Of a stretch of DNA of 64,000 nt, positions 12,683 to 22,516 are shown piece after piece. The stretch covers positions 1,467,346-1,531,345 of the forward strand of contig JAESIW010000162.1 in NCBI GenBank assembly GCA_016802295.1. The letters are read 5' to 3'. The translations under genes and the position numbers were made by a program. Every line of letters starts with the position of its first letter. The stretch's first letter is position 1. The notes beneath the pieces were generated by a model, which saw nothing but the letters and a program-made list of their open reading frames with translations, was not told where the DNA came from and made no database searches. The DNA is from Brachionus rotundiformis (Eukaryota > Rotifera > Eurotatoria > Ploima > Brachionidae).

Positions 12683-13854
12683 TTTTTATTGAATTATTTT
12701 CCAAAAAATATTTTCAAAAATAAATCAAAATAACGCCTATTTAAAGTAAATTTCTAGACCTTTTTTCTCATTAGATATTATACACCCATTTTTAAGAACG
12801 CTATTATTCCAAAATGAGTCTAGAATTTAGAAATTTTGGAATTAATTTCGGGAAAAAACTACAGCTAATATTATATATATTATATATTGTTGATTATATT
12901 TTTAATTTATAATCAAGATTTAAATTTAGACATTTAAAATAGAAAAAAAAACAAAAATCACCCTGTCCTAAGAATTTTTAATTGTTTTAATTATCTATTT
13001 GGAAAAAATAAAGTTTAATTAAACTTTTATAAATGTTTTATTCATTATATTTTAAAAAACCTTAATGAAAATTAGACTACGAAATTAATAATCGATACAA
13101 ATTTTGTTTAGTCTTATGTAATATTTACCTTGTTATTTCAAAAGCTGGTTTATAGGCGTGCGTATCCAAGATTAAAGAATATACGCCTGGCTACCAGTTG
13201 ATTTTTATTTTTGCCTAGAATAATTTAAGAAATGAGTTATTTAAGATTAACTTTTTCCTAGTTACAAGTAGTTTTAATATTTTATACAGAATTATATGCT
13301 AATATATGGTTTTTATATGCTTTGTTTTTTATCAAATAATCTTTTATCACTAGATTGGGTTATCAGTAATGAGTTTACATTTTGGATTTATAAACACCTT
13401 GTATAAGTTTAATTATTTATGAATTTTGTTCATTCAGGTATTCAATTTTTGTATTTTGGTACATTTTTATTTTTCATAATTATATTAAAATATTCTTAAA
13501 TGTTGTCAAGTCTATTGGCTCGAATTTGAAAAAACCATTAGATTTATTTAAAAAGATGACAATTTCTCATCAAGGCTATTCAATTAAAAGCACATTTTTC
13601 ATCATAAATTTATTAAAAAGTTTTATTTGGATTTATGAGTCTAGACTTTTTCCGTGGCAAATACCAATTCTAGAACTATTAAAAATTTATTTGAATTTTT
13701 GTTAAATTTAATTTTTAAAAAACTGAATACTTTAATATAAAAATTTTTCTTATAAAAGAATTATTTATTTTTAAATCTACTAAAAAAATAGACTTGACGT
13801 CATGCAATAATAACATTAGTGAACATGAATACCTTAAAAAAAATCTCATCACAT
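12683..13854. other. intergenic, one imperfect hairpin
   Basis: About 1.2 kb without coding sequence between two minus-strand genes. It holds a GC-richer imperfect inverted repeat at 13145-13197 (listed separately). The promoter of the threonine dehydratase gene should be at the left end. Confidence 0.5.
13145..13197. repeat. imperfect inverted repeat
   Basis: The arms ctggtttataggcgt (13145-13159) and acgcctggctaccag (13183-13197) are complementary at 11 of 15 places, around a 23-base loop. An alternative inner pairing gcgtat/atacgc is also possible. It stands out because the surrounding DNA is almost pure A/T. Its role, if any, is unknown. Confidence 0.4.
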
Positions 13855-14691
13855 TTAGTCGGCAAAATCTGTCTCAATTATTAAAGAACGCCTCTTTTGA
13901 TCAATATAGTAAACAAGATTATTGGTATTGGTACCTTTGGGAAGATTTATCTTCTTACTAAACACCGAGGTCGAGCTGTCTTTGACTATTGTTGCTTCGA
14001 GATTTAGCTCTAGGTGATTGAATTGTATCCTAATGTTGTTTGTCCTATTTGAATTGCCATCTTTGCCAAGACTGGCTGAATTGATTCCCACTGGTAATTT
14101 TACCTCAACGCGGCAAACTTTTTTGCCATTGATGCCATCCACAATTTTAATTGGTGTAAAAGTGGTCTTGGTAGCCATGCTCAAGTCCTTAATCAAATCC
14201 AAAGAGAAAACCTGGTCGATTTCGGGACTTAAGGCCGAATTGAACGGGTCTTGTATTGAACTTCTTAAATCTTCAATATTCTTCACATTGAGGAGGCTTT
14301 TTGCCGCGGACTCGATCAGCGATTCACATGAATCATCCAAATTTACGTGTACATTTTCATCGGAACTCGAATTAAATTCTATAATTAGATAAATAGGGTT
14401 TTTGGGGTCCATATAGTATCGCATTGTATCTGTTCTGATATTGTACTTGGATTTCAAAATGTCAAAGTGCTTGGTATATTCATCTGTGGTGTTTTGGTTG
14501 TTGGTGTTTGAGGTACGTAAAGCGCTAACTTTTACCTGTACTCGATCTTTACTCTCCTCGACTAGGCTAACTTTGACATCCTCTAGCCTAAAGTTGTTTA
14601 TGTTTACCTTAAGTCGGTATAATTTCGGCTTCGGAGCCAAGTTGATATTCAGGTGAATATCATTCGTACTATCTATAAGTGTCTGACTCAT
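13855..14691 (-). CDS. tandem Hsp20/alpha-crystallin-like domain protein
   Basis: Single exon, 278 residues. Two stretches each follow the small heat-shock protein (alpha-crystallin domain) layout. The first, about residues 22-104, runs YRLKVNINNFRLEDVKVSLV, then a strand of alternating hydrophobics, TKHFDILKSKYNIRTDTM, and YLIIEF. The second, about 190-276, runs CRVEVKLPVGI, LELNLEATIV, FSKKINLPKGT and RSLIIETDF. Between them is a helical linker (about 110-185). Small Hsps are ATP-independent holdases; proteins with two such domains are known in flatworms and tardigrades. The domains are diverged, without the usual G-x-L motif, so the assignment rests on pattern and could also be a CS/p23-like fold. 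The gene is unusually GC-rich and intron-free compared with its surroundings. Confidence 0.65.
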   Translation of the reverse strand: MSQTLIDSTNDIHLNINLAPKPKLYRLKVNINNFRLEDVKVSLVEESKDRVQVKVSALRTSNTNNQNTTDEYTKHFDILKSKYNIRTDTMRYYMDPKNPIYLIIEFNSSSDENVHVNLDDSCESLIESAAKSLLNVKNIEDLRSSIQDPFNSALSPEIDQVFSLDLIKDLSMATKTTFTPIKIVDGINGKKVCRVEVKLPVGINSASLGKDGNSNRTNNIRIQFNHLELNLEATIVKDSSTSVFSKKINLPKGTNTNNLVYYIDQKRRSLIIETDFAD

Positions 14692-17600
14692 TTTAAATCT
14701 AATCTAAAGCTGTATATAAATTTTTTTTATTAAATTAATTTAATATTTTAGGAATTTTAATTCATTATTTCTGCTTTTAAATTTAATTAATTAGCAAATA
14801 AATTGACTATAAATAAAGAGAAAAAATAGGCTTTTGTTCTGTTCGAGAAATAAATTTAAAGAGAAAAAAACATTTTGAAAAAAAAAACTTTGCTTTTTCG
14901 GATAATTATTTTTTTTTAAATAATTATAATAAAATTTTTATTCGATTTTGATCATTTAAAATCTTATTATTTTTACATAATTAAGTTTTTTTTTTTTGTT
15001 AAATAAAAAAGGTATACAGTATTTTAAAGTATAATACTGTCGAAAAAGGCTTGCTAATAAAAAAGCTTAGGTAGATTTAAGTTAATGTAAAAAATGAAAT
15101 CTTTTATTTTTTTATTTTTGTTATTTCTCATTCTGTGTATATTTCACTAAAACATAAAATTTATATCTTTTATTCTATTTTATTTAATTTTTATTTTATT
15201 CTAAATTATTACTATTTAACAAATTAAACTACTAATTAATCTGATTTATGGCCATCAAGTCAAATCTTAATTTTATTTTTATTCCTATTTCAATATTTTA
15301 ATCTTACTTTTAAACAAACACCTTATTATTATATCGAAATTAACCATTTTGAAAATACAAAATTACATAATTTAATCAGATATTCTTTAGCCATCAATTG
15401 TTTTTAATTAATAATAAAAAAATAGGCCATAATAATCATTTATTTCTAATATTTGACTGACTGATCGGAATTATTTAAATGTTTTGATCGCACAATATTA
15501 ATCTAAATTTTATTCTACAAATTTTATCTACTCCATCAGGGTTTTATCTTTCAATAAATAACAACACTTGTGTATTCTTGCCTATGGCTTATTTGTGAAA
15601 ACTAATCAACAACATTAGCTTGAATCTTATTTTTGCTCACAAGCCGATGCTCTACGCAGGTTCAAGTGATTTAATTAAGCCAAGTCGAGTCAGCTCCTAG
15701 GCCAGGTGTGCCTGGTTTAGCTAATGCTTTTTTCCAAGCAGCTAAGCTTCACAAATCCATGTTTAATTATCTCTTTTTAAAAATAAATCAAATTCCTAAT
15801 GATAAAAATTATTGATGAATCTTTGAAGATTAAGAGCCAAAGTATCAGTAAATAATTAGTTAAGATTTGGTTGAAGAAGCCTAAAATGCGCCTAAAATCA
15901 ATGTAATTAATCTATTTGCATTCAAAATTAATATTCAAAAAATGTCTATTTTGATAAAATTTGCAATTTAAACTAAAATTTTGATTGAATAATGAGAAAG
16001 TTATTCATAATGTCAAGCAAGAAGGAAATCGATCACGAAATAGATAATTTTGAATTTTCTTGGGGGAAATTATTGCTTTCTGATAGATAAAAATTAAATG
16101 CTAAGACATCATCTCAAACTGCCTATTGCTGCGTTAGTTTGATCAGTGAATTATAATCAAATTATTTGAATTACACATTAAGGTATCTTGGATTATTTTA
16201 AACATAGATATATATATATAGATAGAAAAAATTTATCTTATTTGATAGGAAAATATTTACGAATTAGCTTGAGAATAAATAATGCCATTGAGCTTTTGTT
16301 TTATCCTAATGCCAAGCTTGATTAAAGTTTAACTCTAAAGGAGTTAAATATCTCACAGTCAAAACAATATGTGATTTTTATGATATAATAGTAGAGTTGT
16401 CAAAAGCTTATCTATTAAAAATATATGTGCTCGGCTAATATTTAACTCGATATAATTAATTCTAAACTTGGTTGCTAATCGATTTTGGTTTATTTTTATT
16501 AAAAAAGAAAAAATTTTAATATTTTTTTTGCAAAATATATGCAATTAAGTTAAGAATAAAGTTTATTTTAAAAAGTGTCCTATTAACTTAATATAAAGAA
16601 ACTTGGTATTTTATTTTTGTAAACAAATTTTTAAGAATAATTCAAACAAAGCACTCAAGCTTTAAAGAGTACTTGAATCAAATTGCTGTTTGAAATGATA
16701 AATTTTTATCAAGAGTAAGGCAGTGATTAAAACATAAAATTATCTATTAGATAAGATTTTTTTTAGAAATAATTCTAAGAACAGATTAATTTTGTAAATT
16801 ATTTTTGCCAGTTGTAGCTAGAAGGAAATTCGAGGCTTTGATATGCTAACTTTGAGAAAAAAAAGCTTATTTAAAAGTATCCTGAATGCAATTAAATTAG
16901 TTTAATTAAGTTTTTTGTTAATTCATGAATTTTTAATTAAATTAGAATTGAAATTTTTAATAAAAATGTCATTAAAGCTAGCTTCTATTTTATTTCCAGG
17001 ATTCTTATATTGATTAGCAAAGGCCCAAATTAAAGTGCTTTTTGCCCTATTCGGAATTTATCTATTTTCAACATATAACAAATAATAATTGCTTGCTTAA
17101 CAAGAAAAGACTTGATTGTAGCGGAAAATTATTGATTTTTTTCTTGCTTCAAGACCCCAGGGATTTTTGTTTACTTTAAGTCAAAGCTTTACTTAAAATT
17201 AATTTTTTTTATAAATCAAATTTGTTTATTTTCGCAGCATGTTTACTTTAATTTTAACTTTTCTTCATTAATCACTAAAATTAAAAAATAATACCTTCCG
17301 GAAAGGGAGCTAAGGTTAAGCTGATAGGCAAAAAAATTAAAGCAAGTTCCGTTTTCGAAAATGTTTATCTAAATTTAAATATTTTTTTATAATAGAAAAC
17401 TTAACAATCAAAAATAAAGCTAAAAATTAAATTACTAAAGCTGGCATAACCTTCATTTAAGCATATTTGCTAAATTGATCATGTCATAAACCAGATTAGC
17501 CGTCTTCCGACTTATTTGGTAAATAATTTGCCTCATTAAAATCAGATAGTGTTAAACTTTACTCTTTTTGCTATTAGTTGATAGATAAAAAAGCCTTATT

Positions 17601-18440
17601 ATGCAACAAATGAGTATTCTCTTAAACATTGTATAGATGTTTATCTACCAAATAAAACACGAATACTATATTTAACATATTTAGATAAGTTTTACTTTTC
17701 TTAAATAATGATAATTCCACTAATGTTCAACCTGGTATAAACGTTTATTTTTACTTAAAGCGTTTTATTTAGCAAAAAATCTGTAAAAAAATTTATCATA
17801 AGCAAATTTAAAATTAATGTTACAAAATTATTGGAACTTAACAGTTGAAGATAGAAATCTTTTCACTAAATTTATTTAACAAACATTTTAGATAAAAATT
17901 AAATTTATTGAAATTAATTTCTATTAAATTGTATAAATTTAAAGAAAAATATTTTGATTTTTCTTTGAACGAAACAAAATTCACTTAAATTATTTTTATT
18001 ATTGTTTTTAAAACTCTTAAATTAAATATTTGCTCAAAATTTGACGTCTTATAATTAATAAAAAAAAATTTTAAATTTGTATAGCTTAGATTTTAAATTA
18101 TTAAGAATCTAAAATATTAGCATTTCTACTGACCTTTTTATAAAGTATTCGACACTTATTAACAAAAGACTATAATTTTTCATAAAAGAAAATTTTATTA
18201 CTTCTATAAAACCAATCAAAGAATAGAAAAATATCTTAAATTAAGATAGATAAATTCATTCTATTATCTAAAATGCATTAAATTTTGTTAAATTTTTCAA
18301 AAAATAGTGATTAAACTTTGGAGTAAAATAAAACATATGATTTTTTTCTTTATTTTTTAAAATAAGGTGACTAAAAATTGTCGAAATTAGAGAATTATAT
18401 AATCAATTTTTGAATGACCAAACAATAAATTAATTTTAAT
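14692..18440. other. 3.7 kb gene-poor region
   Basis: No coding exon could be supported on either strand; the longest frame (61 codons, 16359-16544 -) is A/T-driven. The part around 15620-15760 is noticeably less AT-rich, but no reading frame, tRNA-type box or long repeat was seen there. The region may include regulatory DNA of the flanking genes, whose 5' end (Hsp20-like) and 3' end (PDHX) border it. Confidence 0.5.
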
Positions 18441-20041
18441 TTAAATATCTGGTGTTTGTTGAACCAACAAATCCGGATTCGAGAGAAAATAATTAAGTGT
18501 ATTCAAAAATGTTTGAGCTCGGTCCAAACCACAACATCTTTCATCGTAGCTGAGGGTCATCGAGATTACGGTCTGCTTTTCCATGTTTGTGTTGAATTTC
18601 AATTGAGATTTTCCGACAGCAAGAATGCCAATTTGTGGTGGATTAATTACAGCAGAAAATTCGCTTATACCGAACATACCCAAATTGGAAATGGTAAATG
18701 AACCACCTTGAAATTCATGCGGCATTAATTTTCCTTGCCTGGCTTTTTCGGCCAATAACTTGACATTTTCCGATATATCTACAACATCAATTTTATCCGC
18801 ATTGCTAACAATTGGTGTTATTAGGCCATTTTCTGTGGCAACAGCGATCGACACATCCACTGTACCTAATTGGGTGTACTCGCCGGTCTTTTCGTCCATG
18901 TTTGAATTCAATTCTGGAACTAACTTTAATTCAAATTTTGAATTAATTACTAAAATTTTTGGTAAAAAATTTCACTTACTCTAAGAGCTAAAGCTACAGC
19001 TTTGGTAATAAAGTCATTAATGGAAACTTTTTGGTTTCTTTTAATCATTTCCTTTCTTAAATTGATAATTTTGTCAACCATGCAATCGGCAGTGATGTAA
19101 GAATGAGGGATGGTTGATTTTGAAAATACCAATCTTTTGGCAATTACTTTCCTCATGTTAGAAAGTTCTATGTCTTGATAATCTGGTTGATATTCCGGAT
19201 GAGATCCAGATGGCTTTGGAGTTTTTATCGGTTCGGGTTCAACTGGAGCTTGTACTGGAGCAGTCTCGGCCATTTTTGGCTTTAAACCATTCTGTTCAAT
19301 AAATGCTTTCACATCAATATAATTATGGAAAAAAAAACCAAATTTAATTTTTAATGTTAAATCAAAATTTTATCAAAAAAATATCTCTACCTTTTTAATA
19401 TAAATCCGTGAGGTCCTGTCGGCTTTAATTTACCAATATCGACATCATATAAATTAACCAGATGTCTGGCAGCAGGACCTATGCGTCTTAAAAATAAATA
19501 TTAAATTAAAAATTTTTCCACTTATCTTAAAATAACTTAATTACTGTGATCTTTCACTTGATCCATGGGCTGATGATTGCTCTGCGGGCTCTTCGGATGG
19601 TTTTGTTGACGAAGTTGATAAACCAGATTCTTGTGGTATAGGAACGGTTTTCCAATCATCACCTGGCAAAGAAAGAAGTCCTACCAAACTTCCCACCTGA
19701 ATGTTTTTAGAGTCGTCAGGTATCAATATTTTTGCCAATGTTCCTTCTTCTTCTGTTTCGAAGGCAACTATAGCTTTGTCAGTTTGTATTTCCATCAAAA
19801 CATCGCCTGGTACTACTTCATCGCCTTCTTTTTTCAGCCATTTGACAATGTTTCCCTCAGTCATTGTAGGACTCAATGATGGCATTTTCAATTGAATTGG
19901 AGCAGCTAAAATTTAATTTTTTTTTATCTTTTTAAGTCTCAATTGACATTTACCATAAAGAGTTGGACATGATTTGTAAAATGCTCTAGATAAATTTTTA
20001 CTGTAAAGGACTCCGACACGGTTTATCAATCTAAAGCTCAT
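18441..20041 (-). CDS. PDHX: pyruvate dehydrogenase complex component X (E3-binding protein), PDHX-like
   Basis: Five exons on the minus strand (20041-19954, 19905-19545, 19486-19391, 19316-18980, 18923-18441) give about 454 residues. E3BP tethers dihydrolipoamide dehydrogenase to the mitochondrial pyruvate dehydrogenase core. Order seen: a short basic presequence (MSFRLINRVGVLYSKNL); one lipoyl domain with the lipoylation site QTDKA; the phrase SKNIQVGSLVGLL...DDWK, which is closer to PDHX than to E2; an E3-binding domain (RIGPAARHLV, GKLKPTGPHGF); an Ala/Pro linker; and the acyltransferase core. In the core the E2 active-site box D-H-R-x-x-D-G is replaced by DERCCGL, so the catalytic His and Asp are gone, as in E3BP. 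Four joins are canonical except the acceptor before exon 4: the only frame-keeping site ends in AT rather than AG (see findings). DLAT is the alternative, judged less likely. Confidence 0.85.
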
Positions 20042-20333
20042 TTTCTATAGCGAAAGAATTCAAAATCTCAAATAATTTTTATTCTAATTCTTTAGATTTA
20101 TAGCATAATGTAACAAACTTTAGCAATGTTTTACCAAAACAAAGCTTTTTTGACTTGAACGCGTTATATTATATAAAGTTTACATTCAAATTATTCTAAA
20201 TTAAAGATTTTTTTGCAATTATATTTATTATTTAGGGCTGCATTTGATGTCTTTTCCAATAAATAATATAAAATTATGTTTATATTTACTTAATAATTTC
20301 TAAATATTAAAAAAAAAACGTCAAAGAATTTTA

Positions 20334-20729
20334 ATGGAAAAATACACATTTAATAATTTTTCAACAAGTCGATCACCACAAGAATTTTATAAACTAGTTT
20401 GTCCAAAAACAAATTTCAACAGCACTAATACATCACATCATTATTGGTCAATTGGCAAATTACCAACTTATTTTGACCAAGTTTTAGCACATATTTCCAA
20501 TTACATTTTTTTTCTTATAGACTTGTCTATTTTGTATTATAACTTGTTTATTTACGAACCTTTTAAATATCTATCAGATAATTATTTACAGTTTTTAATA
20601 TCAAAATTTGAATTTAAAATATTTCTACTGCTTTTGTGTCTTTTAATTCTCTTATTTATACAAATAGCAATCACCTGGCACTTTTTCAAAGACAAAATAG
20701 AATATATCAACAAAAATCAAGGTAATTAA
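20334..20729 (+). CDS. small membrane protein of unknown function
   Basis: A 131-residue open frame starting at the first ATG. I do not recognise it. Two strongly hydrophobic segments (about residues 57-78 and 97-118) suggest a two-pass membrane protein; the last one ends ITWHFFKDKIEY. The frame is long for such AT-rich DNA, which is the main reason to keep it. A GT-rich donor-like site (caaggtaatt) overlaps the last codons, so the true protein may continue in a further exon, but no partner exon was found before UBXN6. It lies 292 bases from the divergently read PDHX gene. Confidence 0.45.
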   Translation: MEKYTFNNFSTSRSPQEFYKLVCPKTNFNSTNTSHHYWSIGKLPTYFDQVLAHISNYIFFLIDLSILYYNLFIYEPFKYLSDNYLQFLISKFEFKIFLLLLCLLILLFIQIAITWHFFKDKIEYINKNQGN

Positions 20730-21115
20730 ATCAAATTTTAACCAAACTTTTAATTTTTTTAAAAAAGTTATCTTTTTCTTGTTTGTTTATTTTAATTATA
20801 TAATATTAAAAATTAAAAAATTATTAATTAAAAAAAAATATTAAATTTTACTCTATTTTTATCAAATATAAAATCAAAGTTTAGAAGCTAAAATTTTTAA
20901 ATAATTAACTTAGCTGCTTTGAATAAGTTTTAAGTTTAAAAAATTCAGCCAGTTAAAAAGTTAAATTTATTTGTTGCCACTTAATTATAAAATTCAATTT
21001 ATTCAATAAAAAAATTAATAATTTTTTTAATTAAGATTTATTCAAAAGACCACAACATCTAAACTTCAGAAAACAATTAGTTAAAAACAAAAAATTTTAA
21101 ATCAGATTTTTCAAA
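20730..21115. other. intergenic, no gene seen
   Basis: A 386-base A/T-rich spacer before UBXN6. It should contain the UBXN6 promoter. No element was identified. Confidence 0.4.
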
Positions 21116-22420
21116 ATGTCTTCTTTTTTAAAAAACCTTATTGCCAAGCACAAAGAAAAGAAATATGGCAAAGGACACCGACTAGGAGATACTCCAACTC
21201 CACAAGCTACGACTAGTGGGACAACTAAACCAGTATCACATACAGTTAGTTCATCACAGAGCGAGGCATCTCGTCTTGCCGGAGAAGCTGCTTTACAGCG
21301 CCTTCAAAATCTAAAAAAACCAGCTCAACCAAGACCTACGACAGCATCAGCACAAAATTCAAAATCTGATATAGAAAAAACCTATGCTTTAAAAGAGCAC
21401 TACTTTGGCAAGACAGAGAATGTCAACAATGTTTCATTGAATCCAAAGATAAAAATTTATTTTACATCCAGTGTATTCCAGCCTGGAGAAAAGTATGCTC
21501 TTGATGAAGTTGAGGAAAAAATTGAGCAAAATTTGATTCAAAACTTGGAAATAGAACCTTTATTGGTTTCGGTGACTCTTCTTTTTACTGCAAATTACAA
21601 AAATAAAGAGAAACTAGACAAATGTGTTGAAATTCTTAATAAATTTGCAGATAACATAATTAATAATCCGAGTGAGGAAAAATACCGCAAAATTCGCTTG
21701 GAAAATCCAATTTTTAAAGAAAAAGTTTACTCTTGTAAATATGCTGATATGGTGTTGAAAAAAGCAGGCTTTGTGGCTAAGACAATCAAACTAGATGATG
21801 GAAAAGATGATGACATATTTTTGTTTGAGGGTGATGATATGGAAAAATTGGAAAATTTGAAATCTGCTTTGGCCATTGGCGAAGCAGTAATGCCAGAATT
21901 GGACAGAGATATTAAGGTTTTGAAAATTAAAGAGTCAAGTCGAGTTAATGACTTTAGCTTGAGTGATGATTTTTTTAATTTAAAAATAGAAGAACTGCGA
22001 AGAGAACAGGCTTTAAGAAATGAGGCAGTCGAGAAAGCTGGAATGCTGCGAACCAAAGCGATGAGAGAAAGAGATGAACAGATGGAATTGAGGCGATACA
22101 ATTATTCCATTATTAGAGTTAAATTTCCGGATGATTTTATATTACAAGCAATTTTTAAGTCAAAAGAAAACTTTGACACTCTCTATGAACTGGTTCAGAA
22201 CAGTCTAAGCTTTGACAATATTCCATTTGAGCTTATTGGTCACTCAATCAAAAAACCAAGTGGTAAGAATAATTTGATGGGCTCAAATCTCGCGGAAATA
22301 GGCCTGACGCCATCTGCTCTTCTCTACTTCAAGCTAAGTGACCTGATTGATCCAAGCATTAAGCAACAAATACATTTTTATCTAAAACCTGAGCTGTTGG
22401 AACTAGCAGAAAATTTTTAG
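21116..22420 (+). CDS. UBXN6: UBX domain-containing protein 6 (UBXD1) homologue
   Basis: Single exon, 434 residues, close to the 441 of the human protein. UBXN6 is a cofactor of the AAA-ATPase p97/VCP in endolysosomal sorting and ERAD. Seen in order: a basic N terminus (SSFLKNLIAKHKEKK, GKGHRL) matching the p97-binding VIM region; a Ser/Thr/Gln linker; a segment with SEASRLAGEAALQRLQ as in UBXD1; a PUB domain (about 145-250, with LEPLL-like LEIEPLLVSVTLLF, NIINNPSEEKYRKIRLENP and FKEKVYSCKYADMVLKKAGF); a coiled region with EELRREQALRNE; and a C-terminal UBX domain (about 333-425, IIRVKFPDDFILQAIF...LYELVQNSL). It converges on CFAP65, with only 96 bases between the stop codons. Confidence 0.92.
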   Translation: MSSFLKNLIAKHKEKKYGKGHRLGDTPTPQATTSGTTKPVSHTVSSSQSEASRLAGEAALQRLQNLKKPAQPRPTTASAQNSKSDIEKTYALKEHYFGKTENVNNVSLNPKIKIYFTSSVFQPGEKYALDEVEEKIEQNLIQNLEIEPLLVSVTLLFTANYKNKEKLDKCVEILNKFADNIINNPSEEKYRKIRLENPIFKEKVYSCKYADMVLKKAGFVAKTIKLDDGKDDDIFLFEGDDMEKLENLKSALAIGEAVMPELDRDIKVLKIKESSRVNDFSLSDDFFNLKIEELRREQALRNEAVEKAGMLRTKAMRERDEQMELRRYNYSIIRVKFPDDFILQAIFKSKENFDTLYELVQNSLSFDNIPFELIGHSIKKPSGKNNLMGSNLAEIGLTPSALLYFKLSDLIDPSIKQQIHFYLKPELLELAENF

Positions 22421-22516
22421 ATATGAAAATTATAAAATTTTATGTATTAATTATTATTTATTAAAATTGATCTAATTTTAATTTGAATAAATATTTTAAA
22501 AAATTAGTTTAAAAAA

